Assembly: GCA_958428365.1 (NCBI GenBank)
Contig: CAUAFT010000005.1
Span: 124,001-188,000 of the forward strand
From: an uncultured Lachnospiraceae bacterium
Lineage (GTDB): Bacteria; Bacillota; Clostridia; Lachnospirales; Lachnospiraceae
DNA length: 64,000 bases
Direction: 5' to 3'
A program made the translations under genes and the position numbers. The notes below the pieces were generated by a model. It saw only the letters and a list, made by a program, of their open reading frames with translations, had not been told where the DNA came from and ran no database searches. Below, in pieces: positions 1 through 8,359 of the stretch. Position 1 is the stretch's first letter, and each line of letters starts with the position of its first letter.

Positions 1-408
1 CCGGTCTCCTTCGCCAAGCATCCGCACCGCTTTTGTCCTGCCTTTGCAGTAACAGCCCAGATAGACCTCTCCCACAGGATGTTCCTTCGTCCCGCCGTCC
101 GGTCCCGCTACCCCGGTGGAGGAAAGGGCAACGTCGGCATCCGCATTCCTCGCCGCTCCCTGCGCCATTTCCTTTGCCGTCTGCTCGCTGACTACCCCGT
201 AGTTAAAGATGGTCTCTGCCGAGACTCCTAAAAGCTCTTCCTTCGCCTCGTTGGAGTAGGTTACAAATCCCTCGTGGAAGATCCCGGATGCTCCCGGCAT
301 ATCCACGATAGCGGAACAGATCAGTCCCCCGGTACAGGATTCCGCTGCAGTAATCGTTAATTTTTTATCAATCAAAACTTCCAGTAATTCTCTGATTTCT
401 GTTTTCAT
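1..408 (-). CDS. cinA: CinA C-terminal domain protein (nicotinamide-nucleotide amidohydrolase), partial
   Basis: The gene starts at 408 and runs off the left edge, so 136 codons are visible of a family usually near 160. It opens directly at the CinA C-terminal domain (TAAESCTGGLI near residue 20, VSEQTAKEMA and STGVAGPDGGT further on). The N-terminal molybdopterin-binding-like domain of full CinA is therefore absent, which makes this a PncC-type stand-alone enzyme. That family deamidates nicotinamide mononucleotide to nicotinate mononucleotide in pyridine nucleotide salvage. The start codon follows the pgsA stop with no gap, so translation is probably coupled. Family is clear; the missing 3' end is not visible. 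Confidence 0.88.
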   Translation of the reverse strand, partial: MKTEIRELLEVLIDKKLTITAAESCTGGLICSAIVDMPGASGIFHEGFVTYSNEAKEELLGVSAETIFNYGVVSEQTAKEMAQGAARNADADVALSSTGVAGPDGGTKEHPVGEVYLGCYCKGRTKAVRMLGEGDR

Positions 409-951
409 TTATTTCTGCTCTTTTAATACGTCCTTATTTTTAATAATGTAATCCAATAAAGACACGACGGTCAGGATCAATGCCACCCAGATCAGTATAT
501 TCTCCAGGATTCCCCAGTAATAATTATCAAAATTCAGAATCAATGCGATAATCATAAGCATCTGGAAGGTGGTCTTGAATTTTCCCCAGTAGCTTGCCGC
601 AATGACCACTCCGTTATCGGAAGCCACCAGACGGAAACCGCTGATGATAAACTCTCTTGCAATGATGATAATGACGATCCAGGCTGCCAGCTGCTTCGTC
701 TCCACAAGACAGATCATAGCGGAGCAGACTAAGAGTTTATCTGCCAATGGATCCATGAACTTTCCGAAGTTTGTTACCAGGTTATACTTTCTTGCAATCT
801 TACCGTCTGCAAGGTCTGTCAGACTCGCAACGATAAAGATTGCCGTAGCAATGTATTTTCCATATCCCGGAAAATAAGGCGCCAGTAAAAAGAATACAAA
901 AAACGGAATTAAAATCACACGAAAAATCGTCAGTTTGTTTGGCAAATTCAT
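409..951 (-). CDS. pgsA: CDP-diacylglycerol--glycerol-3-phosphate 3-phosphatidyltransferase
   Basis: This 180-residue integral membrane enzyme makes phosphatidylglycerophosphate, the first committed step to phosphatidylglycerol and cardiolipin. The CDP-alcohol phosphotransferase signature is complete: D46, D49, G50, A53, R54, G63, D67 and D71 fit DxxDGxxAR(x8)GxxxDxxxD. Four or five hydrophobic segments surround it, as in the family, and the length is typical. The ribosome-binding site AGGAGAG precedes the ATG. The start overlaps the end of rimO by four bases and cinA follows directly, so it sits in the yicC-gmk-rpoZ-rimO-pgsA-cinA operon. Confidence 0.96.
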   Translation of the reverse strand: MNLPNKLTIFRVILIPFFVFFLLAPYFPGYGKYIATAIFIVASLTDLADGKIARKYNLVTNFGKFMDPLADKLLVCSAMICLVETKQLAAWIVIIIIAREFIISGFRLVASDNGVVIAASYWGKFKTTFQMLMIIALILNFDNYYWGILENILIWVALILTVVSLLDYIIKNKDVLKEQK

Positions 952-2273
952 AGTATCTCTCCTATCAAATCATACTCATAAGCTCCGGTCACTCTGACTT
1001 TTACAAAGTCACCGCTCACTAGTGTCTTATCGGTATCAATGAAAATGTAGCCGTCGATATCCGGCGCATCCCGGTAAGTTCTGCCTACATAGGTATTTTC
1101 ACCGGATACCTGTCCTTCTACCATGCAATACAGTTCTCTTCCAATCAGTTTCTCGTTGGCATCCATGATCACCTCTTCCTGAAGCTCCATGACCTCCTGC
1201 CGCCACTTCTCTTTCACTTCCTCTTCCACCTGATCCGGAAAACTCTCTGCCGGGGTATCCTCCTCCGGAGAGTAGGTAAAGGCTCCCAGACGGTCAAATT
1301 CCATTTCATTGATAAAATACATCAATTCCTCATGTTCTTTTTCTGTCTCGCCCGGAAAACCACAGATCAGGGTAGTCCGAAGCGCAATGTCGGGAATCTC
1401 TTTTCTCAGCTTTGCAACAATATCACGCAGATCTTTCTGGGAAGTTCTTCTTCCCATCCGTTTTAAAATGGTATCGTCCGCGTGCTGGATCGGCAGATCC
1501 AGATAGTGGCATACTTTTTCATTCCGCTTCATAGAGTCGATCAGCTCATCATAGATCTCTTCAGGATAGCAATAGAGGATCCGGATCCAGTAGATCCCTT
1601 CGATCTTGTTCAGTTCATCCAAAAGTCTGTGTAAAGATTTCTCGCCGTAAAGATCCACTCCATAGAGGGTGGTCTCCTGAGCCACCAGGATCAGTTCCTT
1701 TACGCCCTGTGCCGCCAGCTCCTTTGCGGAGGCAATCAATTCCTCCATCGGTACGCTGCGGTAACTGCCGCGGATCTTTGGAATGATACAGTAAGTACAA
1801 TGTTTATCACAGCCCTCCGCGATTTTTAAATGAGCGTAATGTCCTCCCGTGGTCAGAGTTCTCTTTGACTTAACTTTCGGAAGTCCTTCCAATGTCTGGA
1901 AATTCTCATAATTTTTTCCTTCCAGAACACTGCTTACCGCCTCCGCAATCGCATCGTAGGAATTGGTGCCAAGGATGGCATCCACTTGTGGGATCTCTTT
2001 TTCAATCTCTTCCCGGTAACGCTGTGCCAGACATCCTGTTACCAACAACGCCTTACAGCTCCCCGACTCTTTATATTCTGCCATATCCAGAATCGTCTGG
2101 ACACTCTCTTCCTTTGCGTCATTGATAAAACAACAGGTATTTATAACAATGATGTCCGCCTCTGTCTCGTCATCGGTAAAAGCATATCCTTTTTCTCCCA
2201 GGATCCCCAGCATATACTCGGTGTCCACGAGATTCTTATCGCATCCCAGCGAAATAAACAGGATCTTCATCAT
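948..2273 (-). CDS. rimO: Ribosomal protein S12 methylthiotransferase RimO
   Basis: This 441-residue radical-SAM enzyme adds a methylthio group to the conserved aspartate of ribosomal protein S12. The N-terminal UPF0004 domain has its cluster cysteines (C11, C47 in INTCC, and the GCLAQR cysteine). The radical-SAM motif CDKHCTYC lies near residues 155-162 and a TRAM domain closes the protein. It differs from MiaB (also in this window) by the S12-type motif GCDKHCTYCIIPKIRG and a shorter N-terminus. The start is ATGATG, sharing bases with the rpoZ stop; the second ATG at 2270 is an equally good start. Confidence 0.95.
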   Translation of the reverse strand: MMKILFISLGCDKNLVDTEYMLGILGEKGYAFTDDETEADIIVINTCCFINDAKEESVQTILDMAEYKESGSCKALLVTGCLAQRYREEIEKEIPQVDAILGTNSYDAIAEAVSSVLEGKNYENFQTLEGLPKVKSKRTLTTGGHYAHLKIAEGCDKHCTYCIIPKIRGSYRSVPMEELIASAKELAAQGVKELILVAQETTLYGVDLYGEKSLHRLLDELNKIEGIYWIRILYCYPEEIYDELIDSMKRNEKVCHYLDLPIQHADDTILKRMGRRTSQKDLRDIVAKLRKEIPDIALRTTLICGFPGETEKEHEELMYFINEMEFDRLGAFTYSPEEDTPAESFPDQVEEEVKEKWRQEVMELQEEVIMDANEKLIGRELYCMVEGQVSGENTYVGRTYRDAPDIDGYIFIDTDKTLVSGDFVKVRVTGAYEYDLIGEIL

Positions 2274-2521
2274 ACCTCGTCTTCTTCCTCAGTGTCCTCG
2301 CTGATAATCTTTACTTTTCCCTCATATAATTCCTGTACGGCAACGGAAAGAGGTTTTTTCTCATTGCCCTGTACCATCGGCTCATCTCCCGCAATGATCT
2401 GTCTCGCACGCTTGGATGCCGCGATCACGATGGAATAACGGCTGTTTACCACCGGTTCTTCCCCAATTTCCACGTCGCTGTTCATGACTCTCATTAAATC
2501 TACATAAGATGGATGTATCAT
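2270..2521 (-). CDS. rpoZ: DNA-directed RNA polymerase subunit omega
   Basis: This 83-residue subunit helps assemble and stabilise RNA polymerase by holding beta-prime. The RpoZ core is recognisable: MIHPSYVDLM at the start, then NSRYSIVIAASKRARQI around residues 27-43, which corresponds to the conserved (N/S)R(Y/F)xLVxxAAKRARQL motif. The acidic tail (SEDTEEEDEV) is common in Clostridia. AAAGGAGAG precedes the ATG. It lies directly after gmk with a four-base gap, the usual gmk-rpoZ pairing. Confidence 0.95.
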   Translation of the reverse strand: MIHPSYVDLMRVMNSDVEIGEEPVVNSRYSIVIAASKRARQIIAGDEPMVQGNEKKPLSVAVQELYEGKVKIISEDTEEEDEV

Positions 2522-2525
2522 AATA

Positions 2526-3167
2526 TTACTCTCCTTTCGAAAATCCCTTTAGTTCCCGTCTCATCTGTTCAATTGCCTGCAAATTCCGGAAGCTGCGTCT
2601 GTGTTCATTCTTTATGATCTGATGAACCTCCTCCACACAGTCCTCCAGCTTATCGTTTACGATCAGATAATCGTAATCTTCCATTCCCTGGGCTTCCTCT
2701 GCCGCCCGGAAAAGCCGCTTTTCCACGGTCTCCATGTCCTCCGTGCCGCGTCCCACCAAACGCTCCTTTAAAATCTGAGCCGTAGGCGGCGTTACGAACA
2801 TCAGAACCGTCTCCGGGAAGCGCTCCTTGACCTTCAAAGCTCCCTGAATCTCAATCTCCAGAATGACGTCTTTTCCGGCAGCCAGCTGACTCTCCACATA
2901 TGCCTTCGGGGTTCCATAATAATTCCCCACATACCGGGCATATTCCACCAGCTCGCCCTGCCGGATCATCTGCTCAAACTCTTCCGTAGTCTTAAAGAAA
3001 TATTCCACGCCGTCCCGTTCTCCCTCTCTCGGCTGTCTCGTGGTGGCGGAGATGGAAAGCGCATAATCCTCAGGATACTTTTTCAAAAGCTCCTTCATAA
3101 TGGTTCCCTTCCCGGAACCGGAAAAGCCGGAAACCACGATTAAAATTCCCTTTTTATCTAAAACCAT
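2526..3167 (-). CDS. gmk: Guanylate kinase
   Basis: This 213-residue cytosolic enzyme phosphorylates GMP to GDP with ATP. The P-loop GFSGSGKGT is at residues 14-22. The GMP-binding region follows (SATTRQPREGERDGVEYFF), then the EYARYVGNYYGT segment and the lid around RGTEDMETVEKR. Length is normal for the family. It sits between yicC and rpoZ; the small DUF370/RemA gene often found between yicC and gmk in Firmicutes is absent here (only 20 bases separate them). Confidence 0.97.
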   Translation of the reverse strand: MVLDKKGILIVVSGFSGSGKGTIMKELLKKYPEDYALSISATTRQPREGERDGVEYFFKTTEEFEQMIRQGELVEYARYVGNYYGTPKAYVESQLAAGKDVILEIEIQGALKVKERFPETVLMFVTPPTAQILKERLVGRGTEDMETVEKRLFRAAEEAQGMEDYDYLIVNDKLEDCVEEVHQIIKNEHRRSFRNLQAIEQMRRELKGFSKGE

Positions 3168-3187
3168 TGTATCTCATCCTCGCTTCA

Positions 3188-4066
3188 CTACTCGATATTC
3201 TGGATCTGCTCCCGCACCTTCTCGATATCGGTCTTTAAATTGATTCCGGTATCGGAAATGGCAAGGTCATTCGCCTTGGACAGGATCGTATTCGCCTCAC
3301 GGTTCATCTCCTGTGCAATAAAGTCCAGCTTACGCCCAATGCTGCCGCCTTCCTCCAACGCATCCATGGTTCCCTTGATATGGCTTCTTAAACGTACCGT
3401 CTCCTCATCCACACAGATCTTGTCGGCATAGATCGTCACCTCCGTGGCGATCCGGCTCTCCTCGATCTGAGTATCCGCCAAAAGCTCCTGGATCTTTGCC
3501 TCCAGACGGCTGCGGTACTCGCTTAAAATCTGCGGGGAACGCTCCTCAATAAAGTCCACATAAGAAAGCATGGTATTCAGTTTTTCATGCAGATCTTTTT
3601 TCAGGTTCTCACCCTCCGCGATCCTGGAATCCACGAACTGTTCGCAGGCGATCCTAAGCGCCTTCTCCAAAATCGCCCAGAGCTCCTTCTCATCCACACT
3701 CTGTTCTTCCATCGTCAGCACTTCGGGATATCTGGAAAGCGCGCTCACCGTAATGTCGTTCTCCAATCCGAAATTCTCCGCCATCTCCCGCAAATGCATC
3801 AAATATTCCCCTGCAATCTCCTTATTATACTTCAGAGAAAAATTATGCTCATTGTAATCCTCATAGGTGATAAAAACATCCACCTTTCCCCTCTGAATGT
3901 ACTCCTTCAAAAGATTGCGGATGGCGCTCTCAAAAAAGCTCAGTTTTTTGGGCATCTTAATACCGATATCCAAATAGCGGTGATTCACGGACTTCATTTC
4001 CACCGTAAACTTGTGGTTCTCCTCCAAAACCTCCGCCCGGCCAAAGCCGGTCATACTTTTAATCAT
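3188..4066 (-). CDS. yicC: YicC family endoribonuclease
   Basis: This 292-residue protein begins with the family hallmark MIKSMTGFGRAE and has the YicC N-terminal domain followed by the C-terminal DUF1732 domain (GRKLDFIAQEMNREANT, near residues 245-261). E. coli YicC is an endoribonuclease that degrades the small RNA RyhB; the bacillota members are presumed nucleases by homology. The start follows a strong AGGAGG at good spacing. It is the first gene of the operon running to cinA, with a well-formed promoter upstream. Confidence 0.93.
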   Translation of the reverse strand: MIKSMTGFGRAEVLEENHKFTVEMKSVNHRYLDIGIKMPKKLSFFESAIRNLLKEYIQRGKVDVFITYEDYNEHNFSLKYNKEIAGEYLMHLREMAENFGLENDITVSALSRYPEVLTMEEQSVDEKELWAILEKALRIACEQFVDSRIAEGENLKKDLHEKLNTMLSYVDFIEERSPQILSEYRSRLEAKIQELLADTQIEESRIATEVTIYADKICVDEETVRLRSHIKGTMDALEEGGSIGRKLDFIAQEMNREANTILSKANDLAISDTGINLKTDIEKVREQIQNIE

Positions 4067-4135
4067 AAATGCCTCCTGTCATCTTTCTGCTATGCATATC
4101 TCTACCCTGTCAATACCTGTATGCATAGATACTTT

Positions 4136-4164
4136 ATTATAAACAAAAAATAACGTTTCGTCAA
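4136..4164 (-). promoter_or_regulatory. Sigma-A-type promoter for the yicC-gmk-rpoZ-rimO-pgsA-cinA operon
   Basis: On the minus strand a -35 box TTGACG (4164-4159) and a -10 box TATAAT (4141-4136) are separated by 17 bases, close to consensus. About 70 bases of 5' untranslated leader separate it from the yicC start. Confidence 0.7.
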
Positions 4165-4219
4165 ATCTTAATCCCTTTTCAAAAAACAAATTATTTTTCC
4201 ATCTTATGTAATACATTTA

Positions 4220-4249
4220 TTTACTTTTAGCCTATAATAATGATATAAT
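4220..4249 (+). promoter_or_regulatory. Promoter of the toxin-antitoxin pair
   Basis: A -35 TTTACT (4220-4225) and -10 TATAAT (4244-4249) are 18 bases apart. Just after the -10 is the small palindrome TTGTCATACAA (4249-4259), a plausible site for antitoxin autorepression, as is known for RelB families; this binding is inferred. Confidence 0.5.
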
Positions 4250-4288
4250 TGTCATACAAATAATAATAAAAGAAGGGAGTTGTATATT

Positions 4289-4558
4289 ATGGCTTTAACA
4301 ACAATTACTGCAAGAGTCGATGCACACGACAAAGCAGCTTTTGACGCATTTTGCTCCAATGTTGGACTTAATACCTCTACTGCAATCAATCTTTTTGTAA
4401 AAGCGGTACTCCGCGAAAAACGCATTCCTTTTGAAATCACTCAAAACCCTGATCCATTCTATAGTGACAGCAACCAAACATACCTGCTAAAATCAGTCCG
4501 TGAATTAAAAGAAGGCAAAGGACACCCTCATGAAATCATCGAAGAGGAGGACGAATAA
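4289..4558 (+). CDS. RelB/DinJ-family antitoxin
   Basis: This 89-residue protein matches the RelB/DinJ antitoxin family: an N-terminal ribbon-helix-helix-type segment (TTITARVDAHDKAAFDAFC, then NVGLNTSTAINLFVKAVLRE) followed by REKRIPFEI and an acidic C-terminal tail that would wrap the toxin. The ATG at 4289 is chosen because AGAAGGGAG sits nine bases upstream; a TTG at 4280 is in frame but too close to that site. Its stop and the toxin start overlap (TAATG), so translation is coupled. RelB-type antitoxins are often paired with YoeB-type toxins in Clostridia. Confidence 0.9.
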   Translation: MALTTITARVDAHDKAAFDAFCSNVGLNTSTAINLFVKAVLREKRIPFEITQNPDPFYSDSNQTYLLKSVRELKEGKGHPHEIIEEEDE

Positions 4559-4773
4559 TGAGTGAAAAAATCTGGTCCGACGATGCCTGGGCTGACTATC
4601 TTTACTGGCAGTCCCAGGACAAAAAAACTTTAAAAAGAATCAATCAACTAATCAAAGATATTGAACGAAACGGCTGTATTCGCCGTATCAATGAAAAAGA
4701 CCGTCTCGTTTACCACATCGAAAATAATCGCATCTACATATCCCAATGCCGTGGACACTATACCACCAAATAA
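4558..4773 (+). CDS. Txe/YoeB-family toxin, internally shortened
   Basis: The 71-residue product aligns with YoeB at both ends: KIWSDDAWADYLYWQ at the N-terminus and RRINEKDRLVY...CRGHY at the C-terminus. YoeB is a ribosome-dependent mRNA interferase of about 84 residues. Here roughly 17 residues between IKDIERN and RRI are missing, including the position of E. coli Glu46, one of the three catalytic residues; the Arg65 and His83 equivalents remain. The reading frame is intact. The likely result is a catalytically weakened or dead toxin that may still bind the antitoxin. Family is clear; activity is doubtful. Confidence 0.82.
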   Translation: MSEKIWSDDAWADYLYWQSQDKKTLKRINQLIKDIERNGCIRRINEKDRLVYHIENNRIYISQCRGHYTTK

Positions 4774-4850
4774 TTCCCCTCCTTTTTCTTGACAATCCCC
4801 TTCCCAAAGATTACCCTAATATAAAACACACTTTTTCGATTAACCTTGAA

Positions 4851-5076
4851 TTTCCAAAAATCTTTCCCGTGCTCTTCGCTTTGTAAAAGATATTAGATTT
4901 TCTTAGTGCTCCGGCAAAAACCAACAATTTTCAGACAGGACGTCTGAAAAAGGCTTATTTGAGCCACGGATGGCGAATATAAGCCGGTTGTGTCCGTCCC
5001 TCACATCCTCCCACGGAACACTTAGAAAATCTTATATCTTCTTACAGGCGAAGAGCACGGGAAAGATTTTTGGAAA
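4851..5076. repeat. 226-bp palindromic non-coding element (MITE-like)
   Basis: The 353 bases between the toxin and rqcH contain no gene but hold a large inverted repeat. The outer 29 bases at 4851-4879 are the perfect reverse complement of 5048-5076. Pairing continues inward with a few mismatches to about 4914/5012. Inside are two nested hairpins: TTTTCAGAC/GTCTGAAAA at 4928-4950 and GGCTTAT/ATAAGCC at 4952-4985. The size, terminal symmetry and absence of coding capacity fit a miniature inverted-repeat element or a large structured RNA. No target duplication was obvious. Confidence 0.75.
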
Positions 5077-5126
5077 CCCACAGCGTAAATCCAAACAACA
5101 CCATCAACACAATTTAGGAGGACCCC

Positions 5127-6881
5127 ATGGCTTTTGACGGAATCACGATTGCCAACGTCGTACACGAATTAAATAAAACAATATTAAACGGAAGAATTGC
5201 AAAAATCGCACAGCCGGAACGGGACGAGCTGCTCTTAACCATCAAAGGCGGAAATGAAAACCTCAAGCAGACCCGGCTTCTCATCTCCGCTTCCGCCTCC
5301 CTTCCGCTCCTATATCTGACCGATGAAAACAAACCAAGCCCTATGAACGCACCGAACTTCTGTATGCTCCTTCGCAAGCACATCGCAAACGGACGCATCA
5401 CAAAGATTTTTCAGCCGGAAATGGAGCGAATCATCCGCTTTGAGATCGAACACCTGGACGACCTGGGCGATCTTCGCACAAAATCCCTGATCGTGGAAAT
5501 CATGGGAAAACACAGCAACATCATATTCTGTGACGAAAACGACAGGATCATAGACAGTATCAAGCATATCTCCGCCCAGGTCAGCTCCGTCAGAGAGGTT
5601 CTTCCGGGAAGAGATTACTTCATCCCAAAGACCAGTGAAAAATTCAATCCCCTGACAGAAAACAGGGAACATTTTTTATCGGAGATCGCGGGAAAACCAA
5701 TGCCTGTGGCAAAGGCGATCTATTCTTCTTATACGGGAATCAGTCCGCTGACCGCAGGTGAGATCTGTTACCGCGCCTCGGTGGACGCCGATGCTTCCAC
5801 CGCCTCTTTAAATGAGGACGAAAAATTGCACTTAGCCAACAATTTTCTCTGGTATATGGAAGACACTGCTTCCGGGAAATTTACTCCAAACATTGTCATG
5901 CGTGGAAAAGAACCTGTGGAATACTCTGCCTTCCCTCTAAAACAATACGAAGAGCTGGAGGTCGTATCCTACGACTCCATGTCCGAAGTTCTTGAAAAAT
6001 TTTATTCCGCAAAAAACGTCTACACCCATATGAGGCAGAAATCTTCCGATCTAAGAAAGATCGTCGGAACTGCCTTAGACCGCAGCCGAAAAAAGTACGA
6101 CTTACAGAAAAAACAGCTCAAGGACACGGAAAAACGGGATAAATATAAGGTATACGGCGAGCTTTTGAACACCTACGGATATGGCGTCGAGGAGGGCGCA
6201 AAGAGCATGGAGGCTCTCAACTACTACACCAATGAGACCATCACCATTCCCCTGGATCCCGACCTGAATCCCTCGGAAAATGCAAAGAAATACTTCGACC
6301 GCTATAACAAGCTGAAACGGACTTACCATGCTTTGACGGAACGGATCGAAGAGACCCGGAATGAGATCCTGCATCTGGACTCCATCGCCACTGCTCTGGA
6401 TATCGCCTCCAATGAGGACGACCTCGCACAGATCAAAGACGAGCTGATCTCCTATGGATATATCAAAAAGCACGGCGGCAAGAAAAAACGGAGTACGAAA
6501 AGCAAACCGTTTCACTATGTCTCCTCGGACGGCTTTGATATCTATGTGGGAAAAAACAATTATCAGAACGACGAACTGACCTTTAAGTTTGCCAACGGTA
6601 ACGACTGGTGGTTCCATGCGAAAAACATGCCCGGTTCCCACGTCATCGTCAAAACCAACGGGGAGGAATTGCCGGATCGCACCTTCGAGGAAGCTGGTCG
6701 ATTGGCGGCTTACTATTCCAAAGGAAAAGAAGCCGGAAAAGTGGAGATCGACTATCTGGAAAAAAAGAATGTAAAAAAACCGAACGGTTCCGCTCCGGGA
6801 TTTGTCATCTATTACACGAATTATTCCATGGTGTCCGAGGCGGATATTTCCGGAATCACATTAAAGGAAACTTCACATTAG
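5127..6881 (+). CDS. rqcH: Ribosome quality control protein RqcH (NFACT/FbpA family)
   Basis: This 584-residue protein is a Rqc2/NEMF homolog, which in Bacillus recruits tRNA-Ala to stalled 50S-peptidyl-tRNA complexes and adds C-terminal alanine tails. The NFACT-N domain starts at MAFDGITIANVVHEL. The NDRIIDS segment near residue 140 contains the conserved DR pair. A long coiled coil spans about 290-420. The NFACT-R RNA-binding domain is at about 455-575 (DIYVGKNNYQNDELTF, NDWWFHAKNMPGSHV). AGGAGGA precedes the ATG. The older name fibronectin-binding protein A reflects a secondary activity. It is preceded by the palindromic element. Confidence 0.94.
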   Translation: MAFDGITIANVVHELNKTILNGRIAKIAQPERDELLLTIKGGNENLKQTRLLISASASLPLLYLTDENKPSPMNAPNFCMLLRKHIANGRITKIFQPEMERIIRFEIEHLDDLGDLRTKSLIVEIMGKHSNIIFCDENDRIIDSIKHISAQVSSVREVLPGRDYFIPKTSEKFNPLTENREHFLSEIAGKPMPVAKAIYSSYTGISPLTAGEICYRASVDADASTASLNEDEKLHLANNFLWYMEDTASGKFTPNIVMRGKEPVEYSAFPLKQYEELEVVSYDSMSEVLEKFYSAKNVYTHMRQKSSDLRKIVGTALDRSRKKYDLQKKQLKDTEKRDKYKVYGELLNTYGYGVEEGAKSMEALNYYTNETITIPLDPDLNPSENAKKYFDRYNKLKRTYHALTERIEETRNEILHLDSIATALDIASNEDDLAQIKDELISYGYIKKHGGKKKRSTKSKPFHYVSSDGFDIYVGKNNYQNDELTFKFANGNDWWFHAKNMPGSHVIVKTNGEELPDRTFEEAGRLAAYYSKGKEAGKVEIDYLEKKNVKKPNGSAPGFVIYYTNYSMVSEADISGITLKETSH

Positions 6882-6918
6882 ATCATCATTTTAGGTATAT
6901 ACAAAAGGAGAACGATTC

Positions 6919-7866
6919 ATGAAAAAACTACCGCTTATCTGTTCACTGGTCTGCGCCGCCCTCTGCCTGTCGGCTCTTGGTTTTTTAGGCTACCGCTATC
7001 TGAATCTGGACAGCCGTTACCAGAACCTGCAAAAGGACAACTCCAGCATGAATGCTCAGCTGGAAGAAAAGGATGAGTATATCACAGGACAAACGGAGCA
7101 GATTACCGAACTATCCGATCAGTTGGCATCCCTCACCGCGGACAGCGAATCCGAGACGGAGGATGACACGGAGCAGACTACCACAGGATATACTTCAAAA
7201 AACGACCCCTATCCCGATCTGTATGCCGCAAAAGACGGCTCTACTCCAAAGAACAGAGAAAAATATGTCTATCTTACCTTTGACGACGGTCCTTCCGATC
7301 TGACGCCCAAGGTGCTGGATCTGCTGGATGAATATGACGCCAGGGCAACCTTTTTTGTAGTGTGCAACAAAAATGAGGAGAATGCAAAATATTTATCGGA
7401 GATCGTAGATCGGGGACATACCCTTGCCCTGCATTCCTACAGCCACAACTATAGCCAGATCTACCGCTCTGTGGACGCCTTTTTATCCGACTATGAAAAG
7501 GTCTACAACTGGGTCTATGAAGAGACCGGATATTCTCCTTCCCTGTTTCGTTTTCCGGGAGGCAGCAATAAGCCGTCCTCCTCTGTGGGCAACGGCATCA
7601 TCTCAGAAATGGAACGTCGGGGATTTACTTACTATGACTGGAATGTCAGCTCCGGGGACGGAAGCAATCTTACCACCACGGAAAATATCATTGATAATAT
7701 CTGCTCCAACATTGACAATGTGGAGAATCCCGTGGTTTTGATGCACGATGGAACCGGTAAGGACGCCACATTAAAAGCCCTTCCTACGGTACTGAAAAAT
7801 CTTTCAGACGCAGGCTACGAGTTCCGCGCCCTTACGGACACTTCCACCCCGGTACAGTATCGCTGA
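6919..7866 (+). CDS. Polysaccharide deacetylase (NodB domain), membrane-anchored
   Basis: This 315-residue protein has an N-terminal membrane segment (about 4-25), a coiled coil (about 35-75), an acidic Ser/Thr linker and a NodB domain from about 115. Metal and catalytic motifs are present: TFDDGP, LALHSYSHNYS (H-x-x-x-H), RFPGGSN, DWNVSSGDG and VLMHDG. Such enzymes remove acetyl groups from peptidoglycan or cell-wall glycans outside the membrane, often giving lysozyme resistance. The exact substrate cannot be read from the sequence. It follows rqcH by 37 bases and ends at a clear terminator. Confidence 0.92.
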   Translation: MKKLPLICSLVCAALCLSALGFLGYRYLNLDSRYQNLQKDNSSMNAQLEEKDEYITGQTEQITELSDQLASLTADSESETEDDTEQTTTGYTSKNDPYPDLYAAKDGSTPKNREKYVYLTFDDGPSDLTPKVLDLLDEYDARATFFVVCNKNEENAKYLSEIVDRGHTLALHSYSHNYSQIYRSVDAFLSDYEKVYNWVYEETGYSPSLFRFPGGSNKPSSSVGNGIISEMERRGFTYYDWNVSSGDGSNLTTTENIIDNICSNIDNVENPVVLMHDGTGKDATLKALPTVLKNLSDAGYEFRALTDTSTPVQYR

Positions 7867-7875
7867 TTATGTATA

Positions 7876-7911
7876 AAAGGCTGCCCCGCCAATGTTGACG
7901 GAGCAGCCTTT
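7876..7911 (+). terminator. Rho-independent terminator after the deacetylase
   Basis: AAAGGCTGC (7876-7884) pairs with GCAGCCTTT (7903-7911) around an 18-base loop, nine bases after the deacetylase stop. The T tract is short and interrupted. Confidence 0.7.
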
Positions 7912-7991
7912 CTGCTTTCGATTCAAGTATTCAAAAATCCTCATTTTTGTATGCCTGATCTTGGCGATTTTCTTTTGTTGTTCGGGTAAGG

Positions 7992-8192
7992 TTATTTCCC
8001 TGCCATCTGACGTTCCTGTGCCTCGATCATTTTCTTGACCATATAACCGCCTACGGAACCATTCTGCTTGGATGTCAGGTTTCCATTGTAACCATCGGAT
8101 AACGGTACTCCTAACTCGCTAGCCACCTCATACTTAAAACGATTCATAGCGTCTTTTGCTTCCGGTACACTTGTTGTATTAGAACGTGCCAT
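7992..8192 (-). CDS. Alpha/beta-type small acid-soluble spore protein
   Basis: This 66-residue protein coats and protects spore DNA and supplies amino acids at germination. It carries the GPR protease cleavage-type site YEVASELGV and the strongly conserved C-terminal block LTSKQNGSVGGYMVKKMIEA. GGGGG precedes the ATG. It is a single-gene unit; expression in the forespore under sigma G is expected for the family, but I could not assign a convincing sigma-G promoter. Together with gerW it shows that the organism can form spores. Confidence 0.96.
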   Translation of the reverse strand: MARSNTTSVPEAKDAMNRFKYEVASELGVPLSDGYNGNLTSKQNGSVGGYMVKKMIEAQERQMAGK

Positions 8193-8359
8193 AATGAATT
8201 CCCCCTTTTACTTTCGTAAGCTGTAACTCATTGGTTACAATCCTAGTATATGCTCAACTCAACTTTATAACCCTGCAAAAGTATGGGGAAATTGCTAATT
8301 TTTGTCGCTATCAAAAAACACATAAAACTTTTTATTTTTAAAAATAAAATCTTCGTTTT

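Noticed and set aside
4252..4477. Minus-strand open frames over the toxin-antitoxin promoter and antitoxin gene
   Set aside because: They cross the promoter and have no RBS; the plus-strand antitoxin has a strong one.
8222..8239. TGTAAC/GTTACA inverted repeat upstream of the spore protein gene as a sigma-G promoter or operator
   Set aside because: Only six base pairs, and spacing does not give convincing sigma-G boxes.
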